Positions 47,637-56,518 of a stretch of DNA of 64,000 nt are shown here, in pieces. Under the pieces are notes generated by a model. It saw only the letters and a program-made list of their open reading frames with translations, ran no database searches and was not told the origin of the DNA. Position 1 is the stretch's first letter. Each line of letters opens with the position of its first letter. Source of the stretch: Variovorax paradoxus (GTDB taxonomy: Bacteria > Pseudomonadota > Gammaproteobacteria > Burkholderiales > Burkholderiaceae_C); NCBI RefSeq assembly GCF_018614915.1, contig NZ_JAGGNU010000007.1, forward strand, positions 1 to 64,000, read 5' to 3'. A program made the translations under genes and the position numbers.

Positions 47637-49205
47637 ATGGGTTGTTCTTGCTCCCTCTCCCAGAGGGAGAGGGCGCAAGAGACCGTGCTGCGGTTGCGCG
47701 GCATCACCAAGCGCTTCGGCGCGCTGGTGGCCAACGATGCGATCTCGCTCGAACTGCAGGCCGGCGAAGTGCTGGCGCTCCTGGGCGAGAACGGCGCCGG
47801 CAAGTCGACGCTGATGTCGATCCTGTTCGGCCACTACACGGCCGACGCAGGCGAGATCGAGGTCTTCGGCCGGCCGCTCGCGCCCGGCAATCCGAAGGCG
47901 GCACTGGCCGCGGGCGTGGGCATGGTGCACCAGCACTTCACGCTGGCCGACAACCTCAGCGTGCTCGACAACGTGATGATGGGCACCGAGCCGCTGTGGC
48001 AGGGCTTCTCGCGCCGCAGTGCGGCGCGCAGCAGGCTGATCGACGTCTCGCAGCGCTTCGGGCTGCCGGTGCAGCCGGACGCGAGGATCGCAAGCCTCTC
48101 GGTCGGCGAGCGGCAGCGGGTGGAGATCCTCAAGGCGCTGTACCGCGGTGCGCGCATCCTGATCCTCGACGAGCCGACCGCCGTTCTCACGCCGCAGGAG
48201 AGCGAGGCGCTCTTTCGCACGCTGGCGCAGATGGTGGCGCAGGGCCTGTCGATCATCTTCATCAGCCACAAGCTGGCCGAGGTGCTGCGGGTGTCGCAAC
48301 GCATCGCGGTGCTGCGCGCCGGCAAGCTCGTCGCCGAGGCGCACACCAGCGACACCACGCAGGCGCAGCTCGCGCTGTGGATGGTCGGCCATGCGATCGA
48401 GGGCGTGGTGCGCAGCCCCGCGCGGCGGGTCGGCGACGCGGTCTGCGTGCTGGACCACGTGCAGACGGCCGGCAGCGGCCACGACCGGCTGGCGGATGTG
48501 ACGCTCACGCTGCGGGCGGGCGAGATCACGGCGATCGCGGGCGTTTCCGGAAATGGCCAGGTCGCGCTCGCCGAGCTGCTCTGCGGCACGCGGCGCGCGA
48601 CCGGCGGCACGGTGCAGCTGATGGGGCGCAGCTTGCCGGCCTCGCCGGCACGGCTGGTCCAGCGCGGCGTGGCGCGCATTCCGGAAGACCGGCACGCGGT
48701 CGGCGTGGTCGGCGACCTGCCGGTGTGGGAGAACGCGGTGTCGGAGCGGCTGCGCAGCACGGCCTTCTCGCGCTGGTCGTGGGTGCGGCGCGCCGCCGCG
48801 CGGGCGCATGCGCGGCGCATCGAGAAAGCCTATGACGTGCGCGGCGCCGGCCTCGAATCGCAGGCGCGCACGCTCTCCGGCGGCAACATGCAGAAGCTGA
48901 TCCTCGGGCGGGCGCTGCTGCCGCCCGATGCGCCGAAGAGCCAAGGCAAGACGGCGAGGCTGATCGTCGCGCATCAGCCGAGCTGGGGGCTGGACATCGG
49001 CGCGGTCGCCTACGTGCAGCAACAGTTGATCGCCGCGCGCGATGCGGGCGCGGCGGTGCTGCTGATCTCCGACGATCTCGACGAAGTGCTGGCGCTGGGC
49101 GATCGGGTTGCCGTGATGCATGGCGGCGAGCTCGGCGAGCCGCGTCCGGCCTCGGCATGGACCCGAGAGGCCATCGGCCTTGCAATGGCTGGCTCACGCG
49201 CATGA
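47637..49205 (+). CDS. BMP-type ABC importer ATP-binding protein
   Basis: 522 residues with two ABC domains, as in sugar and nucleoside importers. The first has GENGAGKSTLMSILFG, SVGERQRVEILKAL and ILILDEPTAVL. The second has a degenerate Walker A (GVSGNGQVALAELLCG), LSGGNMQKLILGRAL and VAHQPSWGLD. The first 15 residues (from the ATG at 47637) are encoded across a perfect hairpin, 47653-47673, and do not look like the family. A GTG at 47685 (VLRLRGITKRFG) is a likely alternative start. It overlaps the first permease by four bases. Confidence 0.92.
   Translation: MGCSCSLSQRERAQETVLRLRGITKRFGALVANDAISLELQAGEVLALLGENGAGKSTLMSILFGHYTADAGEIEVFGRPLAPGNPKAALAAGVGMVHQHFTLADNLSVLDNVMMGTEPLWQGFSRRSAARSRLIDVSQRFGLPVQPDARIASLSVGERQRVEILKALYRGARILILDEPTAVLTPQESEALFRTLAQMVAQGLSIIFISHKLAEVLRVSQRIAVLRAGKLVAEAHTSDTTQAQLALWMVGHAIEGVVRSPARRVGDAVCVLDHVQTAGSGHDRLADVTLTLRAGEITAIAGVSGNGQVALAELLCGTRRATGGTVQLMGRSLPASPARLVQRGVARIPEDRHAVGVVGDLPVWENAVSERLRSTAFSRWSWVRRAAARAHARRIEKAYDVRGAGLESQARTLSGGNMQKLILGRALLPPDAPKSQGKTARLIVAHQPSWGLDIGAVAYVQQQLIAARDAGAAVLLISDDLDEVLALGDRVAVMHGGELGEPRPASAWTREAIGLAMAGSRA
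47653..47673. repeat. Perfect hairpin in the 5' end of the ABC ATPase frame
   Basis: CCCTCTCCC (47653-47661), loop AGA, GGGAGAGGG (47665-47673). The string CTCCCTCTCCC...GGGAGAGGG is a common dispersed intergenic hairpin in betaproteobacteria by my recollection. It lies between bmpA and the family-like start of the ATPase, which favours a start downstream of it. Confidence 0.75.
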
Positions 49206-50263
49206 GGCTCGAACGTCGTCACGAGACTTCGCGCGCGACCTTCGTACTGGCGCCCTTCGGCGCAGTCGTCTTCACCCTGCTGGTCAGCGCGCTGCTGGTG
49301 CTCTGGGCCGGCGCCCCGGTCGGCCGCACCTACGTACTGCTGCTGCAGGGCGGCTTCGGCTCGGTGTTCGCGTGGAGCGAGACGCTGACGCGCGCCATTC
49401 CGCTGATCCTGACGGGGCTGGCCGCCACCGTGGCCTTCAAGGCCCGGCTCTTCAACATCGGCGCCGAGGGCCAGTTCTATGGCGGCGCGCTCGCGGCCGT
49501 GGCGATCGGCGGGATGCATGGCGGCACCGGCTTCGAACTCCCGACGTGGCTGCTGTTCCCGCTGATGATGGGCGCGGCCGCGGTGGTCGGCGCCCTGCTG
49601 CTGCTCGGGCCTGCGCTGATGAAGAACAAGCTCGGCGTCGACGAAGTGGTGACCACCCTGCTCTTCAATTTCATCGTGCTGCTCGGTGTCTCGGCGATGC
49701 TCGACGGCCCGATGAAGGACCCGAGCGCGATGGGATGGCCGCAGAGCGTGTCGCTGCAGCCCGAGCTCGAGCTCGGTCGGCTGATCACGCAGACCCGCGT
49801 GCACACCGGCCTGCTGTGGGCCGGCACGCTGGCGGTGCTGGTCTGGGCGCTGTTCAAGTACACGGTGATCGGCTTCGACATCCGCGCAACCGGCGCCAAC
49901 GCGCGGGCCGCGGCCTTCGCGGGCGTGCCGGTGACGCGCACGGTGGTGCTGGTGGCGCTGCTCTCGGGCGCGCTGGCCGGGCTGGCCGGCGCGATCGAAG
50001 TCGCGGGCCGCACCAGCTACGTCACGCTCGACATGTCGCCGGGCTACGGCTACAGCGGCATCGTGATCGCGATGCTGGCCGGCCTGCATCCGCTGGGCGT
50101 GCTCGCGGCGGGGGTGTTCGTCGCCGGCGTGATGGTCGGCGCCGACACCATGAGCCGCGCGATCGGCGTGCCGACCTACATCGCCGACGTGATCGTCGCG
50201 GCCTCGCTGATCGCAGTGCTGGTGGCGACCCTGCTCACGCAATACCGGGTGCGCTGGAAATGA
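49202..50263 (+). CDS. BMP-type ABC importer permease 1
   Basis: 353 residues, about nine membrane helices, of the branched-chain/ribose permease superfamily. Key segments: RAIPLILTGLAATVAFKARLFNIGAEGQFYGGALAAV, the EAA-like region VIGFDIRATGANARAAAFAGVPVTRTV, and SPGYGYSGIVIAMLAGLHPLGVLAAGVF. It forms half of the membrane channel. Start overlaps the ATPase stop (ATGA at 49202), and its stop overlaps permease 2. Confidence 0.93.
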   Translation: MRLERRHETSRATFVLAPFGAVVFTLLVSALLVLWAGAPVGRTYVLLLQGGFGSVFAWSETLTRAIPLILTGLAATVAFKARLFNIGAEGQFYGGALAAVAIGGMHGGTGFELPTWLLFPLMMGAAAVVGALLLLGPALMKNKLGVDEVVTTLLFNFIVLLGVSAMLDGPMKDPSAMGWPQSVSLQPELELGRLITQTRVHTGLLWAGTLAVLVWALFKYTVIGFDIRATGANARAAAFAGVPVTRTVVLVALLSGALAGLAGAIEVAGRTSYVTLDMSPGYGYSGIVIAMLAGLHPLGVLAAGVFVAGVMVGADTMSRAIGVPTYIADVIVAASLIAVLVATLLTQYRVRWK

Positions 50264-51183
50264 GCGACATCGCCGACATCCTCGCCAACGCCTCGTTCTG
50301 GGTCGCGGTGCTGCGCATCGCCACGCCGCTGATCTTCGGCACCCTGGGCGTGCTCCTGTGCGAGCGCGCGGGCGTGCTCAACCTCGGCATCGAGGGGATC
50401 ATGGTCGCGGGCGCCTTCGCCGGCTGGCTCGCGGTCCATGCCGGGGCGCCGCTGTGGGCCGGCGTGGCGGTGGCGGCGCTGACGGGCGCGGTCTTCGGCC
50501 TGCTGCACGCCTTCCTGACGGTCGGGCTCGCACTCTCGCAGCACGTGTCGGGCCTGGGCATCACGCTCTTGGCGACGGCGCTCAGCTACTACGGCTACCG
50601 CGTGAGCTTTCCGAAGGTCAGCACGCCGCCGACCGTGACGCCCTTCGCGCCGATGGGGTGGCTGCACATCCCGGTGCTCGAGGCGCAGACGCCGCTCACG
50701 CTGTTCGCGCTGCTGCTGGTGCCGGTGCTCGCGTACCTGCTCTATCGCACGCCGCTGGGCCTGGCGCTGCGCATGGTGGGCGAGAACCCGCAGGCGGCCG
50801 AGGGCCAGGGCGTCTCGGTCGCGGCCACGCGCACCGGCGCCATCGTCGCCGGCTCGGCGCTGATGGGCGTGGCCGGCTCCTTTCTCACACTGTCGGCCTT
50901 CAACGCCTTCTTCTTCAACATGGTCAACGGGCGCGGCTGGATCTGCGTGGCGCTGGTGGTGTTCGCCTCGTGGCGGCCCGGCAAGGCCCTGCTGGGCGCG
51001 CTGCTCTTCGCTTTCTTCGACGCGCTGCAGCTGCGGCTGCAACAATCGGGCGATGCCGTGCTGCCCTACCAGCTCTACCTGATGCTGCCCTACGTGCTGT
51101 CGATCGTGGCGCTGGTGCTGGTGGCGCGCCGGGCCAGCTATCCGCAGGCCCTGATGAAACCTTATCGCAAAGGCGAACGCTGA
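50260..51183 (+). CDS. BMP-type ABC importer permease 2
   Basis: 307 residues, eight or nine helices. ATPLIFGTLGVLLCERAGVLNLGIEGIMVAGAF is the conserved opening of the second permease of nucleoside/BMP importers; TPLGLALRMVGENPQAAEGQGVSV is the ATPase-contact loop. It pairs with permease 1. It overlaps permease 1 by four bases and is followed four bases later by the cytosine deaminase gene, which ties the importer to that enzyme. Confidence 0.93.
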   Translation: MSDIADILANASFWVAVLRIATPLIFGTLGVLLCERAGVLNLGIEGIMVAGAFAGWLAVHAGAPLWAGVAVAALTGAVFGLLHAFLTVGLALSQHVSGLGITLLATALSYYGYRVSFPKVSTPPTVTPFAPMGWLHIPVLEAQTPLTLFALLLVPVLAYLLYRTPLGLALRMVGENPQAAEGQGVSVAATRTGAIVAGSALMGVAGSFLTLSAFNAFFFNMVNGRGWICVALVVFASWRPGKALLGALLFAFFDALQLRLQQSGDAVLPYQLYLMLPYVLSIVALVLVARRASYPQALMKPYRKGER

Positions 51184-51187
51184 AGCC

Positions 51188-52474
51188 ATGCTCGATCTTC
51201 TGGTCCACAACGCCACCCTTCCCGACGGCCGCAGCAACATGTCGATCGCCGTGCAGAACGGCCGCATTGCCGAAGTAACGGCCGGGCTCGATGCGCCGGC
51301 GGCAGAGAAAGTCGACGCCCAGGGCCTGCTGCTCGCGCCGCACTTCGTCGACCCGCACTTCCACATGGATGCCACGTTGAGCTACGGCCTGCCGCGCGTC
51401 AACCAGAGCGGCACGCTGCTCGAGGGCATCGCGCTGTGGGGCGAGCTCAAGCCGCTGTTGACGGCCGAGGCGCTGATCGAGCGTGCCCTGGCCTACTGCG
51501 ACTGGGCGGTGGCCAAGGGGCTGCTCGCGATCCGCAGCCATGTCGACACCAGCGATCCGAGCCTGCTCGCCGTCGATGCGCTGCTCGAGGTCAAGCGGCG
51601 CGTGGCGTCCTACCTCGACCTGCAGCTGGTCGCCTTTCCGCAGGACGGCGTGCTGCGCTCGCCGGGCGGCGTCGACAACCTGAAGCGCGCGCTCGACAAG
51701 GGTGTCGACGTGGTCGGCGGCATTCCGCACTTCGAGCGCACCATGGCCGACGGCGCCGCGAGCGTGAAGCTCCTGTGCGAGCTGGCCGCCGAACGCGGCC
51801 TGCGCGTGGACATGCACTGCGACGAGTCGGACGATCCGCTGTCGCGCCACATCGAGACGCTGGCCTTCGAGGCGCAGCGCCTCGGCCTGCAGGGCCGCGC
51901 CACGGGCTCGCACTGCACCTCGATGCATTCGATGGACAACTACTACGTGAGCAAGCTGCTGCCGCTCATCGCCGAGGCCGGCGTCAGCGTGGTCGCCAAT
52001 CCGCTGATCAACATCACGCTGCAGGGCCGGCACGACAGCTATCCCAAGCGGCGCGGCATGACGCGCGTGCCCGAGCTCATGGCCGAGGGCGTCAACGTCG
52101 CCTTCGGCCACGACTGCGTGATGGACCCCTGGTACGGCCTGGGCTCGGCCGACATGCTGGAGGTCGCGCACATGGGTCTGCACGTGGCGCAGATGACCAG
52201 CCAGAGCGGCATCCGGCAGTGCTTCGATGCGGTCACCGTCAACGCCGCGAAAGTCTTCGGACTCGAAGGCTACGGGCTCGCGGCCGGGTGCGATGCGAGC
52301 TTCGTGCTGCTGCAGGCGCGCGACCCGGTCGAGGCGATCCGGCTGCGGGCCACGCGGCTGAAGGTATTTCGCAAGGGGACGCTGCTTTCGGAAACACCCC
52401 CCGCGACGGCGACGCTGCATGTCGAAGGACGCGCGAGCGAAACCTCTTTCATGCCGGCGCGCGGGGCCGCGTAG
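51188..52474 (+). CDS. codA: Cytosine deaminase (CodA-like amidohydrolase)
   Basis: 428 residues of the amidohydrolase superfamily, closest to cytosine deaminase, which turns cytosine into uracil and ammonia. Metal and catalytic segments: FVDPHFHMDATLS (His57, His59), RVDMHCDESDD, SHCTSM and FGHDCVMDPWYGLGSADMLEVAHMGLH. E. coli CodA has HDDVFDPWYPLG; here the second Asp is Cys, the first, a metal ligand, is kept. Other amidohydrolases of this branch act on isoguanine or creatinine, so the substrate is probable, not certain. It completes a route from imported cytosine to uracil for Upp/URC. Confidence 0.82.
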   Translation: MLDLLVHNATLPDGRSNMSIAVQNGRIAEVTAGLDAPAAEKVDAQGLLLAPHFVDPHFHMDATLSYGLPRVNQSGTLLEGIALWGELKPLLTAEALIERALAYCDWAVAKGLLAIRSHVDTSDPSLLAVDALLEVKRRVASYLDLQLVAFPQDGVLRSPGGVDNLKRALDKGVDVVGGIPHFERTMADGAASVKLLCELAAERGLRVDMHCDESDDPLSRHIETLAFEAQRLGLQGRATGSHCTSMHSMDNYYVSKLLPLIAEAGVSVVANPLINITLQGRHDSYPKRRGMTRVPELMAEGVNVAFGHDCVMDPWYGLGSADMLEVAHMGLHVAQMTSQSGIRQCFDAVTVNAAKVFGLEGYGLAAGCDASFVLLQARDPVEAIRLRATRLKVFRKGTLLSETPPATATLHVEGRASETSFMPARGAA

Positions 52475-52487
52475 AGTCCGAATCGCG

Positions 52488-53078
52488 CTACCGCGGCTCG
52501 CGCGCCCCTCGGGCCAATCCGTCGCGACGGTGGATTTCATTCACCAGGGCGGTGAATTGTTTCGCCAGCACGCTGCGCACTGCCATTTTTCCGATGATGG
52601 GCGGCACCGGGAACTCGGGTACCAGGCGCCCGGAATAAGAGAGCCGCACTTCGCCCGTCGACAGAGTCTCCAGCGCGTAGCGGCCTTCCATCTCCTTGAG
52701 ATTCCCGCCGACGGCGCGCGCCACGATTCGCCGCGGTGGAGACTCGACCACGGCCAGTTTCACTTCGACCGGCTGCTGGAAGAACAGCAAGGCAATTTCC
52801 CCCGTCTGCTCGACGAGCAGTGTGTCGCCATCGCGCTGTATCACGCGCGAACTGTGCATGTAGGGAATGAATTCGGCGAGATGGTCGTAGTCGGAGATGA
52901 CGTTCCACGCCGTTCGCGGATCGACTTGCATATCGGCAGATGCCGTCACCGTGATGAGTTCGCCCTGACCAGAGGTCTCGATGCTGACCTGCTGCGCTGT
53001 CGCGACCACGTGGGCGCAAAGCGCGCAGGCCAGGATCAGCGTTGTTGCGCCCGCCCGCAAGCTCACTGCGCTGACCAT
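52488..53078 (-). CDS. SRPBCC family periplasmic protein
   Basis: 196 residues. A Sec signal (cleaved near ATA-Q, residue 28) precedes one START/SRPBCC domain (polyketide cyclase/Coq10-like): ASADMQVDPRTAWNVISDYDHLAEFIPYMHSSRVI and LTYSGRLVPEF-like sequence near 150. Such domains bind hydrophobic ligands; an exported version is unusual. It overlaps the YceI-like lipoprotein gene by 16 bases and is last in a four-gene run. Convergent with codA, 13 bases away. Confidence 0.8.
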   Translation of the reverse strand: MVSAVSLRAGATTLILACALCAHVVATAQQVSIETSGQGELITVTASADMQVDPRTAWNVISDYDHLAEFIPYMHSSRVIQRDGDTLLVEQTGEIALLFFQQPVEVKLAVVESPPRRIVARAVGGNLKEMEGRYALETLSTGEVRLSYSGRLVPEFPVPPIIGKMAVRSVLAKQFTALVNEIHRRDGLARGAREPR

Positions 53079-53803
53079 GGCATCAACCCATCGCCGTGGC
53101 GTGCACGAATGCTGAAGCGCAGGCTCAGGCGGTCCTGCACCTGGATCGCGCCGCCCAGGATCGAGAAGGGCACGATGCCGAACTCGGATTGGTCGAACTG
53201 GAGCGATCCGGTGACGCTCGTCTCGCCGCGCTCGGTCTCGATCTGCGCCGGCACCTCCATCGTCCGGGTGACCCCGTGCAGCGTGATCGCGACAGCAAGG
53301 CGCGCGCCCATCGGCACTTTTTCGAGGCGGCTCACGTGGATGAGCGCGAAAGGGAACTGCCGCGTCTCGAGCACCTTGTCGAGCATGTTGACGCGCGTGC
53401 CGGCGATATCGGATGCGCTGGGCTGGGTGTCCAGGGCGGCCTGGGCACGAAGCGCCGGCGCATCGACCGAGAGTTCGTCCAGGGGAATGTACAGGTCGGC
53501 ACGGCCTTCCTCCGGCGCAATGTAGCCTCGAGCGCCGTGGCTCGCAACGACGTGATCGTGCCCCAGATGCGCAAGCGATCCGCCGCGGCGTACCGTGATG
53601 GCGACGAGTGAGCGCGCGGGATCGATGCGATAGACGGGCTTGCCCTGCGCCGCTGCCTGCTCATAGTCGCTGCGCGGAAAACCCTCCGGCACCCGTCCCG
53701 CAACGGGCTTGGGCTCGGGCGCCGTCTCCCGAATCTGCGGCGCACACGCCGCGATGAGCAGCGCGAGAAGGGCAGCGATGTGCGCAGGGCGCAGCATTCC
53801 CAT
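53063..53803 (-). CDS. YceI family lipoprotein
   Basis: 246 residues with lipobox IAAC (Cys20), so it is a lipoprotein. The YceI domain (about 60-235) is a lipocalin-like barrel that binds isoprenoid or quinone-like lipids: YRIDPARSLVAITVRRGG-like start, AHLGHDHVVAS, MLDKVLETRQFPFALIHVS and VAITLHGVTRTMEVPAQIE. It lies one or two bases after the second YceI gene. Confidence 0.85.
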   Translation of the reverse strand: MGMLRPAHIAALLALLIAACAPQIRETAPEPKPVAGRVPEGFPRSDYEQAAAQGKPVYRIDPARSLVAITVRRGGSLAHLGHDHVVASHGARGYIAPEEGRADLYIPLDELSVDAPALRAQAALDTQPSASDIAGTRVNMLDKVLETRQFPFALIHVSRLEKVPMGARLAVAITLHGVTRTMEVPAQIETERGETSVTGSLQFDQSEFGIVPFSILGGAIQVQDRLSLRFSIRARHGDGLMPWSAQ

Positions 53804-53804
53804 G

Positions 53805-54377
53805 TCAGGAGACCTTGCGCAGCCGCACGCGGAACTTCACGGTGACGTCGGGGCCGATGACGTCGGTCGCCGCCCACTCGCCGGTGCCGATGCCGAATGG
53901 CCCGCGCTGGACAGTGAACCCGCCCTCCATGGTCGCGCCGTCGGCTGCAGCGGTCCAGGTGAACGCCACCTCTACCGGCTGCTGAACTCCCTTCAGGGCG
54001 AGCGCGCCGCGCGCGACGTAGCGGCTGGACGGCGGATTCGTCTGCACGCGGCGGATATCGGTCGCGTGGAATTCGGCTTTCGGATGTCGGGCGAAGTCGA
54101 ACCATTCGGCCCCGGCGATCGCCTTGTTGATGTCCGCGCTCGCCATGTCCGCACTCGCCACCGTGATGGTGACATCCAGGCGGCTGTCGGCCGGCTTCTC
54201 CGGATCGAAGCTCAGCCGCACGTCGAACTCCTTGAAGACGCCCGGCGCCGGGGTCTTCTCGAAGGTGGCAGCGAACTCGAGCCGGCTGCCGGCGGGGTCC
54301 ATCTTCCAATCGGCTGCGCGCGCGAGCTGGAGCGCAGCGGACGCAAGCAGCATGGCAAGACAGACGAGCTTCTTCAT
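53805..54377 (-). CDS. YceI family periplasmic protein
   Basis: 190 residues with a Sec signal (to about ARA, residue 21). The YceI barrel shows WKMDPAGSRLEFAATFEKTPAPGVFKEFD at the start and PKAEFHATDIRRV, ALALKGVQQPVEVAFTW further on. Start overlaps the cytochrome b561 stop (ATGA at 54374-54377), the classic b561-YceI pairing. Confidence 0.92.
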   Translation of the reverse strand: MKKLVCLAMLLASAALQLARAADWKMDPAGSRLEFAATFEKTPAPGVFKEFDVRLSFDPEKPADSRLDVTITVASADMASADINKAIAGAEWFDFARHPKAEFHATDIRRVQTNPPSSRYVARGALALKGVQQPVEVAFTWTAAADGATMEGGFTVQRGPFGIGTGEWAATDVIGPDVTVKFRVRLRKVS

Positions 54378-54964
54378 TTCAGTGCCGTCCTCGAAGGCAA
54401 CATCCGCGCGAGCACATCGTTCCGCTTGACGAAGTGGTGCCGCAACGCCGCGCCGACGTGCAGAACGAGCAGCGCGGCGAGAACGACCCAAAGCGAAAAA
54501 TGCGCGAGCGCTGCAAGCTCTGCCATGTGCTCGTCAGGCTCGGCAATCGCCGGCAGCGGAATTCGCCAGAAGATGCTGAACGGAACACCCTTGGCGGAGT
54601 TGAGGATCCAGCCGGTGAGCGGCATGGCGACCATCATGACGTAGAGCAGTGCATGGCTCACGCGCGCCGCGACGCGCTCCCAGGCCGGCGTGTCCGCAGG
54701 AAGCGCCGGCGTCGGATTCGCCAGACGCCACAGCAGGCGCATGAGGACGAGCGCCAGGATCAGCATTCCGATGGACTTGTGCCATCCGAAAAGATTGAGT
54801 TTCGCCGGCGAGAGCGGCCAGCCGACCGCCAGCCAGCCGAGCGCGAACTGAGTGAAGATCAGTGCGGCGACAAGCCAGTGAAAGAACTTCGCCGGCGCGC
54901 CCCAGGACGAGTCGCTGTTGGACGCTCGCCAGCCAGACTTGACGGATATGAAATTCAGTCGCAT
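54374..54964 (-). CDS. Cytochrome b561 family protein
   Basis: 196 residues with four helices. Heme-binding histidines are in AKFFHWLVAALIF (helix 1), GWHKSIGML (helix 2), RVSHALLYVMMVAMPLTGW (helix 3) and LAHFSLWVVLAALLVLHVGAALRHHF (helix 4). This is the bacterial b561 that moves electrons between quinone pool and periplasm or oxygen species. First gene of the b561-YceI-YceI-SRPBCC run. The start at 54964 has no strong ribosome site; a later one is possible. Confidence 0.9.
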   Translation of the reverse strand: MRLNFISVKSGWRASNSDSSWGAPAKFFHWLVAALIFTQFALGWLAVGWPLSPAKLNLFGWHKSIGMLILALVLMRLLWRLANPTPALPADTPAWERVAARVSHALLYVMMVAMPLTGWILNSAKGVPFSIFWRIPLPAIAEPDEHMAELAALAHFSLWVVLAALLVLHVGAALRHHFVKRNDVLARMLPSRTALK

Positions 54965-55059
54965 CGCGCCCAGTGTCGCAGCTTGGTGCCGTCTTGGGCA
55001 ACACAGCTTCACCGGCGGGTATGCGATGCGGCGCCATGGCCGGCGCAACATCCAGTGCG

Positions 55060-55893
55060 TCAGGCGGGCGCGGCTTCCAGCTGCACCGACAGCTCCGCCA
55101 ACGCCTCGCCGACCGGACGTTCGACCTTGAGCGCGAGCAGCTCGTCGGCCCGCGTGCGTCCCAGGTTCACCGCGGCAACGGGCTTGCCTGCTGCCACCGC
55201 GGCTTGCACGAAGCGGAATCCGGAGTACACCATCAACGACGATCCGGCCACGAGGACCGCATCGGCCGCGGCCAGGGCCGCGTGCGCAGCGGCGACGCGC
55301 TCTCTGGGCACGCTTTCGCCGAAGAACACCACGTCGGGCTTCAGCAAGCCGCCGCAGTGCGGGCAGGCAGGAACGTCGAAGGTCGAGAAGTCGCGGCCAT
55401 CGAGATCGGCATCGCCATCGGGTGCGGCACGCGCCTCCAGCGCCGCCCAATCAGGATTGCGGCGCAGCAGCTCGGCCTGCAGCGCCGCACGAGGGCTGCG
55501 GGTTTCACAGCCCATGCAGCGCACGGTGTCGATGCGTCCGTGCAGGTCGATCAGCCTGCGGCTGCCGGCGGCGTCGTGCAGGCCATCCACGTTCTGCGTG
55601 AGCAGTTGTTCGACGCGCCCCGCAGCCTCCAGCCGCGCCAGCGCGCGATGCGCCTCGCCGGGTTGTGCCCGACCCATGGTCGGCCAGCCGATCAGACTGC
55701 GCGCCCAGTAGCGCCGGCGCGTCGCGTCTTCGCCCATGAAGGCCTGGTAGTTGACCGGCGCGGGCCGTTTCCAGCCGCCGTTGACATCGCGGTAGTCGGG
55801 GATGCCGGATTCGGTACTGCACCCCGCTCCGGTGAGCACGAAGAGCCTGCGATGGCGCGTGGCGAAGTCGGCGAGCGCTGAACGATGATCCAT
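55060..55893 (-). CDS. Sir2 family NAD-dependent deacylase
   Basis: 277 residues. LTGAGCSTESGIPDYRD (about 20-36) and TQNVDGLHDAAGS are the NAD-binding motifs, with the catalytic His in LHGRID. The zinc site is CMGC and CPHC. Members remove acetyl or other acyl groups from lysine, releasing nicotinamide and O-acetyl-ADP-ribose. Length and the extended helical segment between VNYQAF and GEAHRAL suit class II sirtuins. It is a single gene between b561 and the acetyltransferase. Confidence 0.93.
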   Translation of the reverse strand: MDHRSALADFATRHRRLFVLTGAGCSTESGIPDYRDVNGGWKRPAPVNYQAFMGEDATRRRYWARSLIGWPTMGRAQPGEAHRALARLEAAGRVEQLLTQNVDGLHDAAGSRRLIDLHGRIDTVRCMGCETRSPRAALQAELLRRNPDWAALEARAAPDGDADLDGRDFSTFDVPACPHCGGLLKPDVVFFGESVPRERVAAAHAALAAADAVLVAGSSLMVYSGFRFVQAAVAAGKPVAAVNLGRTRADELLALKVERPVGEALAELSVQLEAAPA

Positions 55894-55960
55894 GGGAAGC
55901 AAGCATACGTGGGGCACCGCAACGCTGCTCGAGCACGGAGCCCGGCAGTCGTCGACGCTT

Positions 55961-56518
55961 TCATGCGTTCGGTGGGCGCGACGCCTCATGGAAGGCACCG
56001 GGCACGGCGTCCACCAGGCGCCACATGTGGACCTTGGGCAGAAAGGCCGAGCCGACCTCGACCGCGAACGGCTCGACGCCAAAGACTGCGAAGCCGCAGC
56101 GTTCGTAAAGCGCCTGCGCGGCGTCGTTGCCCTGGGTCACCGTCAGCTGCACCAGCCTGACGCCTTCGCGTGCGGCGGCCTCCGCGAGCAGCCCCTGCAC
56201 CAGCCGGTGCCCCAGGCCGCTTTGCCGAGCGCTCGGCGCGACATACATGCCGAACAGATTGGCCTTGTGCCTTGACCTCTGGCGCGACTCGAACAGCAAT
56301 CCGGCCGCGCCGACCAGACGGTCGGTGTCGTCAAAGGCGCCCAGCACCAGCTGCGCCGCCTGCGCCGAGCTGGCCAGCCTCGCCGCCCACCAAGACGGCG
56401 GCAAGGCTGCGCGCTCGGCCACGGTGGAGGTGAAGGCCTCGGGGTGGCGCGCGTAGGCATCGAGCATCAGCGCCCGGTAGGCCTCGGCGTCGTCGGGGGT
56501 CAGGCGGCGAATGCTCAC
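55961..56518 (-). CDS. GNAT family N-acetyltransferase
   Basis: 185 residues from a GTG at 56518 (VSIRRLTPDDAEAYRALMLDAY). Motif A of the GNAT fold is LFGMYVAPSARQSGLGHRLVQGLL near 105-128, with the acetyl-CoA loop RxxGLG; ALYERCGFAVFG is motif B. The GTG overlaps the stop of a 34-codon frame as GTGA, so it may rely on that frame for translation. Substrate unknown. Confidence 0.88.
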   Translation of the reverse strand: MSIRRLTPDDAEAYRALMLDAYARHPEAFTSTVAERAALPPSWWAARLASSAQAAQLVLGAFDDTDRLVGAAGLLFESRQRSRHKANLFGMYVAPSARQSGLGHRLVQGLLAEAAAREGVRLVQLTVTQGNDAAQALYERCGFAVFGVEPFAVEVGSAFLPKVHMWRLVDAVPGAFHEASRPPNA

